Positions 1-12,702 of a DNA stretch of 64,000 bases are shown one piece after another (position 1 is the stretch's first letter; each line of letters begins with the position of its first letter). The stretch spans positions 5,146,001 to 5,210,000 of the forward strand of contig NZ_CP109596.1 of the NCBI RefSeq assembly GCF_036327755.1, written 5' to 3'. A program made the translations under genes and the position numbers. Under the pieces are notes generated by a model. That model was not told the DNA's origin and did no database searches. It saw only the letters and a list, made by a program, of their open reading frames with translations. Source of the stretch: Nocardia sp. NBC_01503 (GTDB lineage Bacteria; Actinomycetota; Actinomycetes; Mycobacteriales; Mycobacteriaceae).

Positions 1-402
1 GTGCCGATGACGGCGGCGCTGGTGATCGTATGCGCGCTCTGGCCCGCGGCCCGGCGCCGATTCATCTGGCCGACGGCCGCTCTCGCGGTACTGGTGACGG
101 TCTTGACGCCGGTGACCGCCGAGGCGGGGGAGTGGCTGCAACAGCGGCTCGGCTCAACACCCGCGATCGAAAAGCATGTGCGGCTGGGCGGTCAGATGCT
201 GTATTTCGTTGTCCCCCTGTTGATTGCGGCCGCACTGCTGGCGTTGGTCCACACTCGGGAGGGACGGGGCAAACCGATCGGGCGAGCGGTGCTCGTCGCG
301 GTCGCGGTACTCGCGGTGGCGGCCGGCGCCGCGGCCACGGTGCAGACCTATCGTGTCGGCGACTCCGGCGCGCATGCGGTCTGGAACGGCGTGGTGAGCT
401 GA
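1..402 (+). CDS. DUF2231-like membrane protein, 5'-truncated by window edge
   Basis: At least three hydrophobic segments are visible in the 133 residues present. The ending 'YRVGDSGAHAVWNGVVS' resembles the C-terminus common in DUF2231 membrane proteins, whose function is unknown. The frame is open to base 1, so the GTG there may be internal and the N-terminus probably lies outside the window. The gene is convergent with lexA and separated from it by a strong hairpin. Family assignment is by eye and moderate. Confidence 0.6.
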   Translation: MPMTAALVIVCALWPAARRRFIWPTAALAVLVTVLTPVTAEAGEWLQQRLGSTPAIEKHVRLGGQMLYFVVPLLIAAALLALVHTREGRGKPIGRAVLVAVAVLAVAAGAAATVQTYRVGDSGAHAVWNGVVS

Positions 403-415
403 GCCGGAGAATGTC

Positions 416-454
416 GTGACCCGGCGCCCGGTCTGCGGGCGGGCGCCGGGTCAC
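416..454. terminator. Bidirectional terminator-like hairpin
   Basis: A perfect 15-bp stem: GTGACCCGGCGCCCG at 416-430 pairs with its reverse complement at 440-454 around a 9-nt loop. It sits between the convergent DUF2231-like gene and lexA. No long T-run follows, as is usual in actinomycetes. Confidence 0.75.
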
Positions 455-469
455 GGCAATCCGGCACGG

Positions 470-1219
470 TCAGACCTTACGGATAACCGTGACGACCTTG
501 CCGAGGATCTGGGCGTCATTGCCCGGAATCGGCTCGAACAGTGGGTTGTGCGGCATCAGCAACACCTGGGAACCGGTGCGCTTGAATGTCTTGACGGTGG
601 CCTCGCCATCGATCATGGCGGCGACGATATCGCCGTTGTCGGCCACATTCTGCTGGCGGACGACCACCCAGTCGCCGTCGCAGATGGCGGCCTCGATCAT
701 GGACTGCCCGACGACCTTCAGCAGGAACAGCGAACCCTCGCCGACCAGTTCGCGCGGCAGCGGGAAGACATCCTCCACCGCCTGCTCGGCCAGGATCGGA
801 CCACCGGCGGCGATTCGACCCAGGACCGGTACATAGGTGGGGATCGGGTGCTCGCTGGTGCTGTCCGGCTCGGTGCTCACCGAACGTAGCTGTGCGACAC
901 CGGAACCCGCGCGCATCGCCGTCTCGTCCAAACCGCGCACATCGACCGCGCGGGGGCGGTTCGGATCGCGGCGCAGATAGCCCTTGCGTTCCAGGGCGCG
1001 TAGCTGATGTGCCACCGAGGAGGTGGAGGTGAGGCCGACGGCATCACCGATCTCCCGAATACTCGGGGGATAACCGCGGTCGCTCACCGAGCTCCGGATG
1101 ACCTCCAGCACCTTGCGCTGGCGGACGGTGAGATCCGTCCCCGTGCCGGATGTTTCGGTACCGTCTCCGATCTGGTCGGCTGGACCGTTGTCACCCTCCA
1201 CAGCGCCGTGTTCGCTCAC
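470..1219 (-). CDS. lexA: LexA SOS-response repressor
   Basis: Transcriptional repressor of the SOS regulon that self-cleaves when RecA is activated. The N-terminal winged helix includes 'YPPSIREIGDAVGLTSTSSV'. The cleavage site is the Ala-Gly of 'GRIAAGGP'. The catalytic dyad is Ser in 'VGQSM' and Lys in 'ATVKTF'. The protein ends 'VTVIRKV'. I chose the GTG at 1219 because GGAGGA lies about 9 nt upstream and it gives 249 residues. A GTG at 1252, also preceded by GGAGG, would add 11 residues. A LexA-type box at 1331-1346 suggests autoregulation. The intergenic region behind it is interrupted by an IS110-type transposase gene. Confidence 0.97.
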   Translation of the reverse strand: MSEHGAVEGDNGPADQIGDGTETSGTGTDLTVRQRKVLEVIRSSVSDRGYPPSIREIGDAVGLTSTSSVAHQLRALERKGYLRRDPNRPRAVDVRGLDETAMRAGSGVAQLRSVSTEPDSTSEHPIPTYVPVLGRIAAGGPILAEQAVEDVFPLPRELVGEGSLFLLKVVGQSMIEAAICDGDWVVVRQQNVADNGDIVAAMIDGEATVKTFKRTGSQVLLMPHNPLFEPIPGNDAQILGKVVTVIRKV

Positions 1220-1330
1220 CGCCGCAGTCCTCCGTTCACCGCTGTGTCTCACCGGAATTGGCCTCCGTGGCGACTCGCGCCGCCCTCCGGAGATCTCGTG
1301 CCTCGACTGTAGACCGAGAGTCCCGACTGA

Positions 1331-1346
1331 TCAAACATCTGTTCGA
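1331..1346. promoter_or_regulatory. LexA box upstream of lexA
   Basis: TCAAAC-ATCT-GTTCGA differs at one position from the actinobacterial SOS box TCGAAC-N4-GTTCGA. It lies about 110 bp upstream of the lexA start and fits autorepression. Confidence 0.75.
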
Positions 1347-1390
1347 CGCATGTCGTGGAAATGCGTGACCTTGATGCTCCTATTTGTGTC

Positions 1391-2705
1391 AAGTCATGCT
1401 GCGGCGAGCCATGCTCGGTAGCGTTGGGCGAGTTCGTAATCGGGGTAGGTGCCCAGTTCGGTGCGGCAAATCTTGGTGACGTAGGTGCCCATAGCGGCTG
1501 CGGCGATGCTGAGGGGAATGTTCTTGGCTTGCCGTGCTGGGCGCAGGTCTTCGAGTCCGGGAGCGGCCAGGCCGCGGGTGAGGGATTTGAAGACCTCGCG
1601 AGCGATCGCGCGTTTGAGGATGCGCAGGATCTCGGCGGGGTTGCGGCCTTTATCACGTTGTGCGCGAACGAATTCGCGGGTGCGGGCGTCGGAGGACATA
1701 CGGACCAGTGCGATGGTGTGCAGGGCGCAGTTCGCGTGTCTGTCACCGCCTCGGGAGAGCCGGTAGCGGGTGGTCTTGCCCGAGGATGCAGGAACCGGGG
1801 CGGTGCCGCATAAGGCGGCGAAGGATGCTTCGCTGCGAAGTCGTTCGGGGTTGGCTCCGGCGGTGATGAGCAGTTGGGCGGCGGTGTTGGGGCCGACCCC
1901 GTGCAGAGACATCAGGTGGGGGTTGGCGGCGGTGGCCAGCTCGCGGACCTGTTTCTGGAGATCGTCGGCCTGGGTGGTGAGGAAGCGGTGTCGTTGGGCC
2001 AGGGTCTTGAGCGCGGTCAGCACCGCCCGCACGACCGGATCAGCTCTGTCTGGTCGGCAGGCTGCGAGCGCGGTGACCAGTGCTTTGTCCTTCAGGTGCC
2101 GGTACTTCTCCCGGATCGCGGCTGGGGCGGTGATGAGCATGTGGTGGATCTGGTTCATCGCGGCGGTGCTGGCTTTGACCGCTGAGCGGCGGGCGTTGTT
2201 CAACGCGCGCAGCGCCTCGATCTGCTCGGTCTTGGGTGCGGCGTTCGCGCGCCCGGACAAGACCGCGCGGGCGGCCTGGTAGGCGTCGATGGGGTCGGAT
2301 TTTCCGTGCATCCGCCGCACGGATCGTTCGGGCCGGATGACCTCGCGGACCTCGATTCCCGCCGCGAGGACCGCGCGGGTGAACCCTGCCCCGTAGGAGC
2401 TGGTGCCCTCGATGCCGACGACATCCACAGTTCCGTGGGAGGCCAAGAACTCCAGGGCGTCCCGGTATCCGGTTGCGGTGGTGGGGAATTCGTGATCGCC
2501 CAGTTCCCGCCCCACCGCGTCCAGGGCCGCGACGTGGATGGTGTCGGCGTGGGTATCGGCTCCCGCCACGAGCGAGATATTGGTGACCGGCCGCGACGCT
2601 GCCATGCTTGATACTGCCTTCCCGTAACGACTTCGGTGGGTCGACGCCGGTCGGGCGAGCAGACAGGACATTGATGAGGCTTCGCCAGGCTCTTATTAAG
2701 TCATG
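1391..2705 (-). mobile_element. IS110-family insertion sequence (ends uncertain)
   Basis: A transposase gene with its flanks sits between lexA and its divergent SOS-type neighbour. An 8-bp direct repeat AAGTCATG occurs at 1391-1398, overlapping the transposase stop, and at 2698-2705. I use it as provisional limits, which gives about 1.3 kb, normal for IS110 elements. These elements usually lack terminal inverted repeats, and their non-coding end encodes a bridge RNA. The true right end could lie anywhere up to about 2840, so the limits are an inference. Confidence 0.5.
1394..2605 (-). CDS. IS110-family transposase (DEDD recombinase)
   Basis: 403-residue transposase. The N-terminal RuvC-like domain shows the DEDD residues: Asp17 ('AGADTHAD'), Glu66 ('VVGIEGTSSYG') and Asp104/Asp107 ('GKSDPIDAYQAARA'). 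A central coiled region precedes a C-terminal Transposase_20 domain with 'LHGVGPNTAAQLL' and 'ALCGTAPVPASSGKTTRYRL'. The ATG at 2605 is preceded by GGGAAGG. The length is normal and no frameshift is visible, so it may be active. Confidence 0.95.
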   Translation of the reverse strand: MAASRPVTNISLVAGADTHADTIHVAALDAVGRELGDHEFPTTATGYRDALEFLASHGTVDVVGIEGTSSYGAGFTRAVLAAGIEVREVIRPERSVRRMHGKSDPIDAYQAARAVLSGRANAAPKTEQIEALRALNNARRSAVKASTAAMNQIHHMLITAPAAIREKYRHLKDKALVTALAACRPDRADPVVRAVLTALKTLAQRHRFLTTQADDLQKQVRELATAANPHLMSLHGVGPNTAAQLLITAGANPERLRSEASFAALCGTAPVPASSGKTTRYRLSRGGDRHANCALHTIALVRMSSDARTREFVRAQRDKGRNPAEILRILKRAIAREVFKSLTRGLAAPGLEDLRPARQAKNIPLSIAAAAMGTYVTKICRTELGTYPDYELAQRYRAWLAAA

Positions 2706-2840
2706 TCCGCCCGGCCGGCGAGCGGGAGCCTTGACTACCGATCAGACCAAGTGATGGTCAGCCCAGCAGGGCGACAGTCGGTGGGAGAGATACAGCGGTC
2801 AAGGCCCTGAAACATCATCAGTGTCGGTGGTTCGTGGTAG
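2606..2840. other. Non-coding flank of the transposase, possible bridge-RNA region
   Basis: About 235 bases upstream of the transposase without a credible gene. In IS110 elements the non-coding end upstream of the transposase specifies a structured RNA that guides insertion. Short complementary and repeated stretches are present, such as 'GCCTTGAC' near 2730 and 'GGTCAAGGCC' near 2800. I cannot fold it reliably by eye. Confidence 0.3.
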
Positions 2841-2844
2841 AAAT

Positions 2845-2860
2845 TCGAACATCAGTTCTT
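2845..2860. promoter_or_regulatory. LexA box upstream of the DivS-like gene
   Basis: TCGAAC-ATCA-GTTCTT matches the SOS consensus except for the last two bases. It lies about 65-80 bp upstream of the ATG at 2923. With the box at 1331-1346 it marks the original divergent lexA/SOS-gene promoter region, now split by the IS. Confidence 0.6.
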
Positions 2861-2922
2861 CGAACACATGAGCGAGTCAACCGTCCAGAGTCACCCGGTA
2901 CATCAGCCAGGAGGTTTCTTCG

Positions 2923-3330
2923 ATGCGCACTGTGATCAGCGAATTCGACACCATCGGAAGCGATTTCGGCTTCGACAGCCTCCCCTGGGAGCTGCGGGCC
3001 GAACCTGCCCCGGTCGATGTTGCCGAGGCGACATGGCAGCCCGTGATGGATCGTCGCCCGTGCCGTGCGCGCGTGCGACCGGTGAGCCGTGACCGTGCGC
3101 GCGTCGGCCGCCCGCATGTCGTGACACGCCGGGCCGTGGGGCGTCCGCTGGGCGCGCATCCGCTGAATCGCGTGCAGCGCGCGCAGATCGGCTTCGCGGC
3201 ACTCGCGATCACCGCGCTCATGACCGCGCTCGCGGTCGCCGGGCTGGTCGCCCTCGCGCAATTGCGCTCCGGTGAGTTCGGTGCGCAGACGACCTCGGTC
3301 GTCGATGTGGTGCCCGCGCCCGCGCATTAG
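2923..3330 (+). CDS. Short SOS-linked membrane protein, DivS/Rv2719c-like position
   Basis: 135 residues. An Arg-rich cytoplasmic N-terminal part is followed by one transmembrane segment near residues 87-110 ('FAALAITALMTALAVAGLVA') and a short tail. The ATG is preceded by AGGAGG at ideal spacing. In Mycobacterium and Corynebacterium the gene divergent from lexA encodes an SOS-induced cell-division suppressor; the mycobacterial version carries a C-terminal LysM domain. Here the position, LexA box and membrane topology fit, but no LysM domain is present, so this is either a short form or a truncated one. Function is inferred from position. Confidence 0.6.
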   Translation: MRTVISEFDTIGSDFGFDSLPWELRAEPAPVDVAEATWQPVMDRRPCRARVRPVSRDRARVGRPHVVTRRAVGRPLGAHPLNRVQRAQIGFAALAITALMTALAVAGLVALAQLRSGEFGAQTTSVVDVVPAPAH

Positions 3331-3616
3331 TCCGGTGCGCCCGGCGCTATCGGGCGGGCCCGCACCACAGGGGATGGCGGTGCGGTCGCCGTGGGGTTGC
3401 GGGCGCGGTCACCACGCATTAGCGGAGCGTCGGCCGGGAGCGGCCGCCGATAACCGGCAGGTCGAACCGGATTTTCGAATAGGGGTGGACGGCCAATGCG
3501 AGTGGCCGTAAATGCAGATTGAAAACTGAAACACGTTGCTACGGTGCCTCGAGTGTGACAGCCGCAACACTCCCGCCGATCCCGATGGAGCGGCGGGGAT
3601 CGCATAAGGGGAGACC

Positions 3617-4924
3617 ATGGCGCAGGGCACCGCCCGCACGCGGGCAGGCGTGCACGAACCGCAGAGACCACACCGCCGAAGCCGGGGCAGAGCTTCACGA
3701 CATCGGGGGATGGCGGGTCTGGTCCGACTGTTCGTCGTGCTCGGCACACTGATCTTCGGGTTCGTCTCGATACCGGTGGCGCAGGCCGAATCCGGTTACG
3801 CCGCATACCTGGATCTGCCATCGGTCAACGGAGACGGCGCCGGTGGCGGCGGTCTGAATCCCGCGCTCCCGCTCGATCCGGACGAGCTGCTGACCGCACT
3901 CGACCAGGCGCGGGCGGCGGGTATCGCACCGCGGCGGTACGCGACTCTGCTGCACCAGTATTGGTTGACGATCGCCACCCGGAACGCCGATATCGATTTG
4001 GCCGCATGGGATCCCACGCGGGGGGTTCCGGCGAACTCGCGCACCTTCATCCAGGTGTACGTGAACTACCTGCGGCTCAACAATCAACACCCGGACTATT
4101 ACTGGGTCGGGTTGGCCGGGCTGGCGGGCGGCTCCTTCGCCTCCGGCTTCTTCGATATGGGCGATGTGGCCGGCATCGTGAGCGTGCCCGGTGTACACCA
4201 ATTGGGCAGTGCCGTCGCCGATCTGCTGCGCGGCACGCCCGCAGAACTGACCGATCTGCTGCCCGCCGATATCAAGACACTCGGCACCGAGGGCGAGCGG
4301 CTCACCGCCGACGACCTGACCTGGTACCAGACCCGGCTGATGATCATGCAGAAGCACATCTTCATCGACCAGGTGCCCATGCACGAGGCGTACGCCGCCG
4401 CGGGCCTGGCCGGCGTCGAGGAGATGTACCGGGCCGGTGTGCTCGATGAGAACGCCGTCACCGCCTGGCGGGAGATCGACGGCGGCGCCCCGGCCGGGCT
4501 CGCCGACGCCGCGCTGCGCATGACCGATCGCGAACAGAATCAGATCATCGCGGACCAGTGGGATGTCACCTCGTCCGGTCGCGGCGTCATGGGCCGGGTC
4601 ATGACCTATGTCAGCACCGTCGCGGGCAAGGCCGCCGTACCGGGCGCGCTGGCGCCGGGTGTGTTCGCGCCCACCACGATTACCGCGGGGAATATGGCAT
4701 TGCGTACGCCACTGCCCGACTTCAACTGGGCCGATCGCGACACGCGTTGGAATTACATCACTCACGACCTGCTGCCCCGCTATTTGGAGCTCTGTGGGAA
4801 TGAGGCGGTCGCGAGACCTGTTCTGGCAGAACCCTTCACGGATAAATTGGCGGCCGGTCGACTCATGCGCAGGCTGCCGGATCTGCTCGGTGATCTCACC
4901 GCGCAGTGGCAGCTCACCACCTGA
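3617..4924 (+). CDS. Secreted protein of unknown function
   Basis: 435 residues, with AAGGGGAG just before the ATG. A basic N-terminus leads to a hydrophobic stretch 'VRLFVVLGTLIFGFVS' and a likely signal-peptidase site after 'VAQA', so the protein is probably exported. An ATG at 3710 would give a more compact signal peptide. The mature part is largely helical with several Trp/Tyr-rich stretches ('YLRLNNQHPDYYWVGLAGLA', 'FNWADRDTRWNYITHDLLPRY'). I do not recognise a named family. The 286 bases upstream hold only a weak imperfect hairpin just after the previous gene. Confidence 0.7.
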   Translation: MAQGTARTRAGVHEPQRPHRRSRGRASRHRGMAGLVRLFVVLGTLIFGFVSIPVAQAESGYAAYLDLPSVNGDGAGGGGLNPALPLDPDELLTALDQARAAGIAPRRYATLLHQYWLTIATRNADIDLAAWDPTRGVPANSRTFIQVYVNYLRLNNQHPDYYWVGLAGLAGGSFASGFFDMGDVAGIVSVPGVHQLGSAVADLLRGTPAELTDLLPADIKTLGTEGERLTADDLTWYQTRLMIMQKHIFIDQVPMHEAYAAAGLAGVEEMYRAGVLDENAVTAWREIDGGAPAGLADAALRMTDREQNQIIADQWDVTSSGRGVMGRVMTYVSTVAGKAAVPGALAPGVFAPTTITAGNMALRTPLPDFNWADRDTRWNYITHDLLPRYLELCGNEAVARPVLAEPFTDKLAAGRLMRRLPDLLGDLTAQWQLTT

Positions 4925-5019
4925 TCGGGGCCGCTCACCCGGGCGGACGCACAATGACCGCGTCGGTCCGGGTATCCTCGAGGTTGCTGAGGAGCCCAGG
5001 CCCCGACGAAGGATCCCGG

Positions 5020-5499
5020 ATGCATTGCCCGTACTGTCGCCACCCCGACTCGAGGGTGGTCGACTCACGTGAGGCCGAAGAAGGCAGCGCCATCAGAAGG
5101 CGTCGTGCCTGCCCGGAGTGTGGGCGACGGTTCTCCACGGTGGAAACCGCGATCCTGTCGGTGGTCAAACGCAGCGGTGTGAGTGAGCCGTTCAGCCGCG
5201 AAAAGGTGATTCGTGGTGTGCGCCGCGCCTGCCAGGGGCGCGAGGTCGACGACGACGCCCTCAACCTCCTCGCCCAACAGGTCGAGGACGCCGTGCGCGC
5301 CAAAGGCGCGCCCGAGGTACCCAGCCACGAGGTCGGCCTGGCCATCCTCGGCCCGCTGCGTGATCTCGACGAGGTCGCCTACCTACGCTTCGCCTCGGTC
5401 TACCGATCCTTCAGCTCCGCCGAGGATTTCGAGCAGGAGATCGCCTCCCTCCGCAAACACCGCGCCGAAAACGCGGTCGGCGCAGCCGCTCCGAAGTAG
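5020..5499 (+). CDS. nrdR: NrdR transcriptional repressor of ribonucleotide reductase genes
   Basis: 159 residues. The zinc ribbon has Cys pairs 'MHCPYC' and 'CPECGRRF' and the typical 'DSREAEEGSAIRRRR' between them. The ATP-cone domain follows ('VVKRSGVSEPFSREKVIRGVRRAC'). NrdR senses ATP/dATP and represses ribonucleotide reductase genes. An upstream in-frame ATG at 4906 is excluded because the conserved family N-terminus is MHCPYC. The gene is convergent with hrpA across 28 bases. Confidence 0.97.
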   Translation: MHCPYCRHPDSRVVDSREAEEGSAIRRRRACPECGRRFSTVETAILSVVKRSGVSEPFSREKVIRGVRRACQGREVDDDALNLLAQQVEDAVRAKGAPEVPSHEVGLAILGPLRDLDEVAYLRFASVYRSFSSAEDFEQEIASLRKHRAENAVGAAAPK

Positions 5500-5527
5500 A
5501 AGTTCCGCACCGCACTCCGGTGTCGGG

Positions 5528-9907
<4,380 letters not shown>

Positions 9908-10044
9908 TGCACCGTCAAGCGTAGCGAAGTCATTGCCCGTCCCGCTCATCGCGGTGGTGCAAATCGCTCGAAAGCGATTGCCTGATGTGTGCTGTATCGG
10001 CGTATCGTCCCCGTTTCGCCGCTTTCCCATGCGAATATCAGGCC

Positions 10045-10686
10045 ATGGTCGCTACCGCCGGGACGCCGATGTGGGTCCGTGTACCGCGTATTGCCTTCGG
10101 TCTGTTCGCGCTGGTGGCGCTGGTGGACATACCGGTGCGCAATATCGGTGTCGACGGCTACTCGTATACCAACTTCTTCAGCTACTTCACCATCCAGTCG
10201 AACATCCTGGGCGTGCTGGTGCTGTTGGTCGGTGGTCTGCGCGATCCCGGCTCGCGGGGCTGGCAGCTGTTCCGTGGCGCGGGCACGCTCTATCTGACGA
10301 TCACCGGCATCATCTACGCGGTCCTGCTCGCCGATGTGGATGTGCAGATGGACGGCTTGTGGACCAATGCGGCTCTGCACAAGGTGATGCCGCTGGTCAT
10401 CCTGCTCGATTGGCTGATCATCCCAGCCGGTATCAAGGTGACGCCGAAGCTGATCGGCTGGTGGTTGATCTATCCCATCGCCTACGGCGTCTACACGCTG
10501 ATCCGCGGCCCCATCGTGGACTGGTACCCCTACCCGTTCATCGATCCGCGGACCCAGGGCTATCTCGCCATGTCCGGCAAGCTGGTGGTGATCGTGCTCT
10601 TCTTCGTCATTCTGGCCGCGGCGGTGGCGGCGCTGAACGGCTTCCTGGTCCGCTTCTGGCGCGAAAGCCGCACGCACGTCAGTTGA
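10045..10686 (+). CDS. Pr6Pr-family integral membrane protein
   Basis: 213 residues with six or so hydrophobic segments and the signature 'YSYTNFFSYFTIQSNILGVLVLLV'. This motif and the ending '...PYPFIDPRTQGY' are typical of the actinobacterial Pr6Pr group related to FAR-17a/AIG1 proteins. Some eukaryotic relatives hydrolyse fatty-acid esters; the bacterial role is unknown. The 3' end overlaps the convergent acetyltransferase by 8 bases. Confidence 0.8.
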   Translation: MVATAGTPMWVRVPRIAFGLFALVALVDIPVRNIGVDGYSYTNFFSYFTIQSNILGVLVLLVGGLRDPGSRGWQLFRGAGTLYLTITGIIYAVLLADVDVQMDGLWTNAALHKVMPLVILLDWLIIPAGIKVTPKLIGWWLIYPIAYGVYTLIRGPIVDWYPYPFIDPRTQGYLAMSGKLVVIVLFFVILAAAVAALNGFLVRFWRESRTHVS

Positions 10687-11143
10687 TTCGGAGTTCGCGG
10701 GTCATGAACACACTGTGCGGGTCGTTCGTGTAATCGGCGAACGGCCCGCAGTGCTCGAACCCGTGCCGCTCATACAACCGCACTGCGGGCAGATAGAACT
10801 CCCCGGATCCGGTCTCCAGACTCAGTCGCGTGTATCCGCGCGCCTTCGCCTCATCCATCATGTGCCGCAACAGCATCGAGGCCACCCCGCGCCCTCGGAA
10901 GGCGGTTGTCATACGCATGGACTTGATCTCACCGAAGCTCGGATCATGCTCCTTGACGGCCCCGCACCCCGCGAGTACATCGTCTTCCCACACCGACCAG
11001 AACGTGAACTCGGGCTTGCGCAGCTCGGCCACATCCAGCGCGTGCATGCTGTCCTCGGGAGAGTTCTCCAGCATCTCGGCCACATGGGCCTCGAGCAGTT
11101 CGATCACCTCGGATCCGGACAGATCGTCCACGATAATGCGCAT
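10679..11143 (-). CDS. GNAT-family N-acetyltransferase
   Basis: 154 residues with the GNAT fold. Motif A 'MRMTTAFRGRGVASMLLRHM' includes the acetyl-CoA pyrophosphate-binding R-G-x-G-V/A loop, and motif B is 'FYLPAVRLYERHGFEHCGPF'. It resembles small stand-alone YafP/PhnO-type acetyltransferases; the substrate cannot be inferred. It ends within the last codons of the convergent Pr6Pr gene. Confidence 0.88.
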   Translation of the reverse strand: MRIIVDDLSGSEVIELLEAHVAEMLENSPEDSMHALDVAELRKPEFTFWSVWEDDVLAGCGAVKEHDPSFGEIKSMRMTTAFRGRGVASMLLRHMMDEAKARGYTRLSLETGSGEFYLPAVRLYERHGFEHCGPFADYTNDPHSVFMTRELRIN

Positions 11144-11262
11144 GCCATCAGATTAGCTATACCGAATGGTCGACAGAATTTGCCCGCCGAATGCTGGGAA
11201 AATCACTGACCGACAGCGGGGTTGGGGCCAACGCCTTGAGTGTCACAGTGACGAAAGTGGTG

Positions 11263-11955
11263 TTAGGGCACCGGGTCGTCGCTCGGCAGCGGATCGGTAT
11301 GGCGGGACAGCACCTGATCGATCAGCTCGGCGGCCGCGCGATTGGTCATCAGCCGGGCGATGGCGATATTGGTCTCGAAGTCGTTGCGATCACCGGGCGT
11401 GCGGTCCGATTGTGCGAAGGGTTTGCCCGCCAGATGGAAGAACAGTTCGGCGGCGTAACGGTCCACCGCCTGGTCGACGTCGACCCGGAAACGTTCGACC
11501 AGACCGAAAGCGGCCGATGCGGGTAGACCCGCATCGATCAGTCGCGTCGCCAGATCGCAGCAGCGGGGATTGGCCAGCCGGTAGGCCTCGAGTGGATCGG
11601 TGGCGGCCAGGGCCTTCCGCATATACTCGGGCAGCTCCGGCGCGGGTGCCGCGGGTGCGGTCGCCGCGGGCGCGGTTTCATCGGGTTGATCCGGTACGCC
11701 GAGGATTTCGGCCAATCCGTCACCGCGATCCCAGGCTTCGAGAAGTTCGCGGATGCCGTTGAGTTTCATACCCCGGCTCAGCAGTCGGCTGATGGTCTGC
11801 AATCGACTCAGGTGGTTGACGTCGTAGTAGCCGATGCGCCCGCGGACGTCGGGGGAGGGTAGGAGGCCGCGTTCGTGATACACACGGACGCTGCGCACGG
11901 TTGTATCGGCCACCCGTGCCAGTTCATCGATGGTGTATTCCACTGTGCCGATCAT
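11263..11955 (-). CDS. MerR-family transcriptional regulator
   Basis: 230 residues. The N-terminal MerR DNA-binding domain reads 'YTIDELARVADTTVRSVRVY' followed by 'RGLLPSPDVRGRIGYY' and a dimerisation helix 'LSRLQTISRLLSRGMKLNGI'. A Pro/Ala-rich linker leads to a helical C-terminal part that could sense a ligand. The start is at 'MIGTVEYT'. It is divergent from the WhiB-like gene. The shared promoter region contains one clear inverted repeat (12044-12061) and one degenerate copy, which suggests it may bind there and regulate itself; this is inference. Confidence 0.88.
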   Translation of the reverse strand: MIGTVEYTIDELARVADTTVRSVRVYHERGLLPSPDVRGRIGYYDVNHLSRLQTISRLLSRGMKLNGIRELLEAWDRGDGLAEILGVPDQPDETAPAATAPAAPAPELPEYMRKALAATDPLEAYRLANPRCCDLATRLIDAGLPASAAFGLVERFRVDVDQAVDRYAAELFFHLAGKPFAQSDRTPGDRNDFETNIAIARLMTNRAAAELIDQVLSRHTDPLPSDDPVP

Positions 11956-12002
11956 CCTCAGAATCCAGATCCGGGCTGGTGTGCGGTACCGAATGTATCG
12001 AG

Positions 12003-12016
12003 CCGCTACACAACGA
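12003..12016. promoter_or_regulatory. Degenerate copy of the AACGG-type inverted repeat
   Basis: CCGCT-ACAC-AACGA has the same 5-4-5 layout as the intact repeat 40 bases away at 12044-12061, with imperfect arms. It lies upstream of merR. On its own it would not be convincing. Confidence 0.35.
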
Positions 12017-12043
12017 TGCAACATAACCGGACCTAAGTCAATG

Positions 12044-12061
12044 TGCCGTTACATAACGGCA
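12044..12061. promoter_or_regulatory. Inverted repeat TGCCGTT-ACAT-AACGGCA (shared operator family)
   Basis: Perfect 7-bp arms around a 4-nt spacer in the merR / WhiB divergent promoter region. Copies of the same design occur at 13693-13712, before the PAS/GAF gene, and at 49201-49224, before eccA. It is probably the binding site of one regulator, possibly the neighbouring MerR protein. Confidence 0.7.
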
Positions 12062-12211
12062 TAAACCTTGCGGGGTAGACACATGTCGGTTAACGTGCCT
12101 CTACCGGCTACTACAGCCGCTTCCGGGGACTGCCCGATCAGCCCCGACGACCGCCCGATAAGTGGGACGCGACCGAATCGCGTTGTGCCCCCATGTTTTC
12201 CGGAGACGGCT

Positions 12212-12655
12212 ATGAGCATCACCCGCACCCGCACCCTGAGCGGGGTTTCCCTCGCGGCGACCAAGGTCGCCGCGACTCCGATCCGCGCCAACCGCCCGCC
12301 CTGCGCGGAGATTCCCAATGCCTGGGACCTCGATGTCGGCACGCCCGAATCCTGGCGGATGGCCGTGGAGATCTGTCAGAGCTGTCCACTGTTGGCTCAA
12401 TGCGAGTCGTTGGCAAAGACATTCATCGCCCGCGGGGACGCGCCCAGGGCCATGATATGGGCCGGCATCGGTTACGACAATGCCGGCAAAGTGGTCGAGA
12501 ATCTCGACCGGCACCGCATCGCTCCCGTCGATCGCAATCGGCCCATGCGGATCATCCGCAATGGTCAGGGCGCGAACCGGGCCGAGCCCGCCTTGCCCGC
12601 GCCGCGTCGGCACCTCGTGCTCGGTCAACCGCTGCGGCCCACCGGCACCGCCTAG
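12212..12655 (+). CDS. WhiB-like (Wbl) iron-sulfur regulator, divergent member
   Basis: 147 residues. Four cysteines in the Wbl arrangement, Cys31, Cys55, Cys58 and Cys64 ('PPCAEIPNAWD', 'EICQSCPLLAQC'), would bind a [4Fe-4S] cluster. They are followed by 'MIWAGIGYD', which stands where the family has its G-[IV]-W-G-G turn. I chose the ATG at 12212 because of GGAGACGGCT directly upstream; ATGs at 12068 and 12083 are possible. Wbl proteins act with the sigma factor as redox- or NO-responsive regulators, and WhiB6 controls ESX-1 in mycobacteria. Here an inverted-repeat operator lies about 150 bp upstream. Confidence 0.8.
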   Translation: MSITRTRTLSGVSLAATKVAATPIRANRPPCAEIPNAWDLDVGTPESWRMAVEICQSCPLLAQCESLAKTFIARGDAPRAMIWAGIGYDNAGKVVENLDRHRIAPVDRNRPMRIIRNGQGANRAEPALPAPRRHLVLGQPLRPTGTA

Positions 12656-12702
12656 CTCTGCCCCGCTGATCGATTGGAAACCCTTGTGATGGTGGATAAC
12701 TC

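Noticed and set aside
1391..2705. 8-bp direct repeats AAGTCATG as a proven target-site duplication
   Set aside because: IS110 elements generally do not make such duplications, so the repeat is only a provisional marker of the ends.
2818..3327. 169-residue minus-strand frame opposite the DivS-like gene
   Set aside because: Antisense shadow of a gene with a good ribosome-binding site; Arg/His-rich composition typical of shadows in GC-rich DNA.
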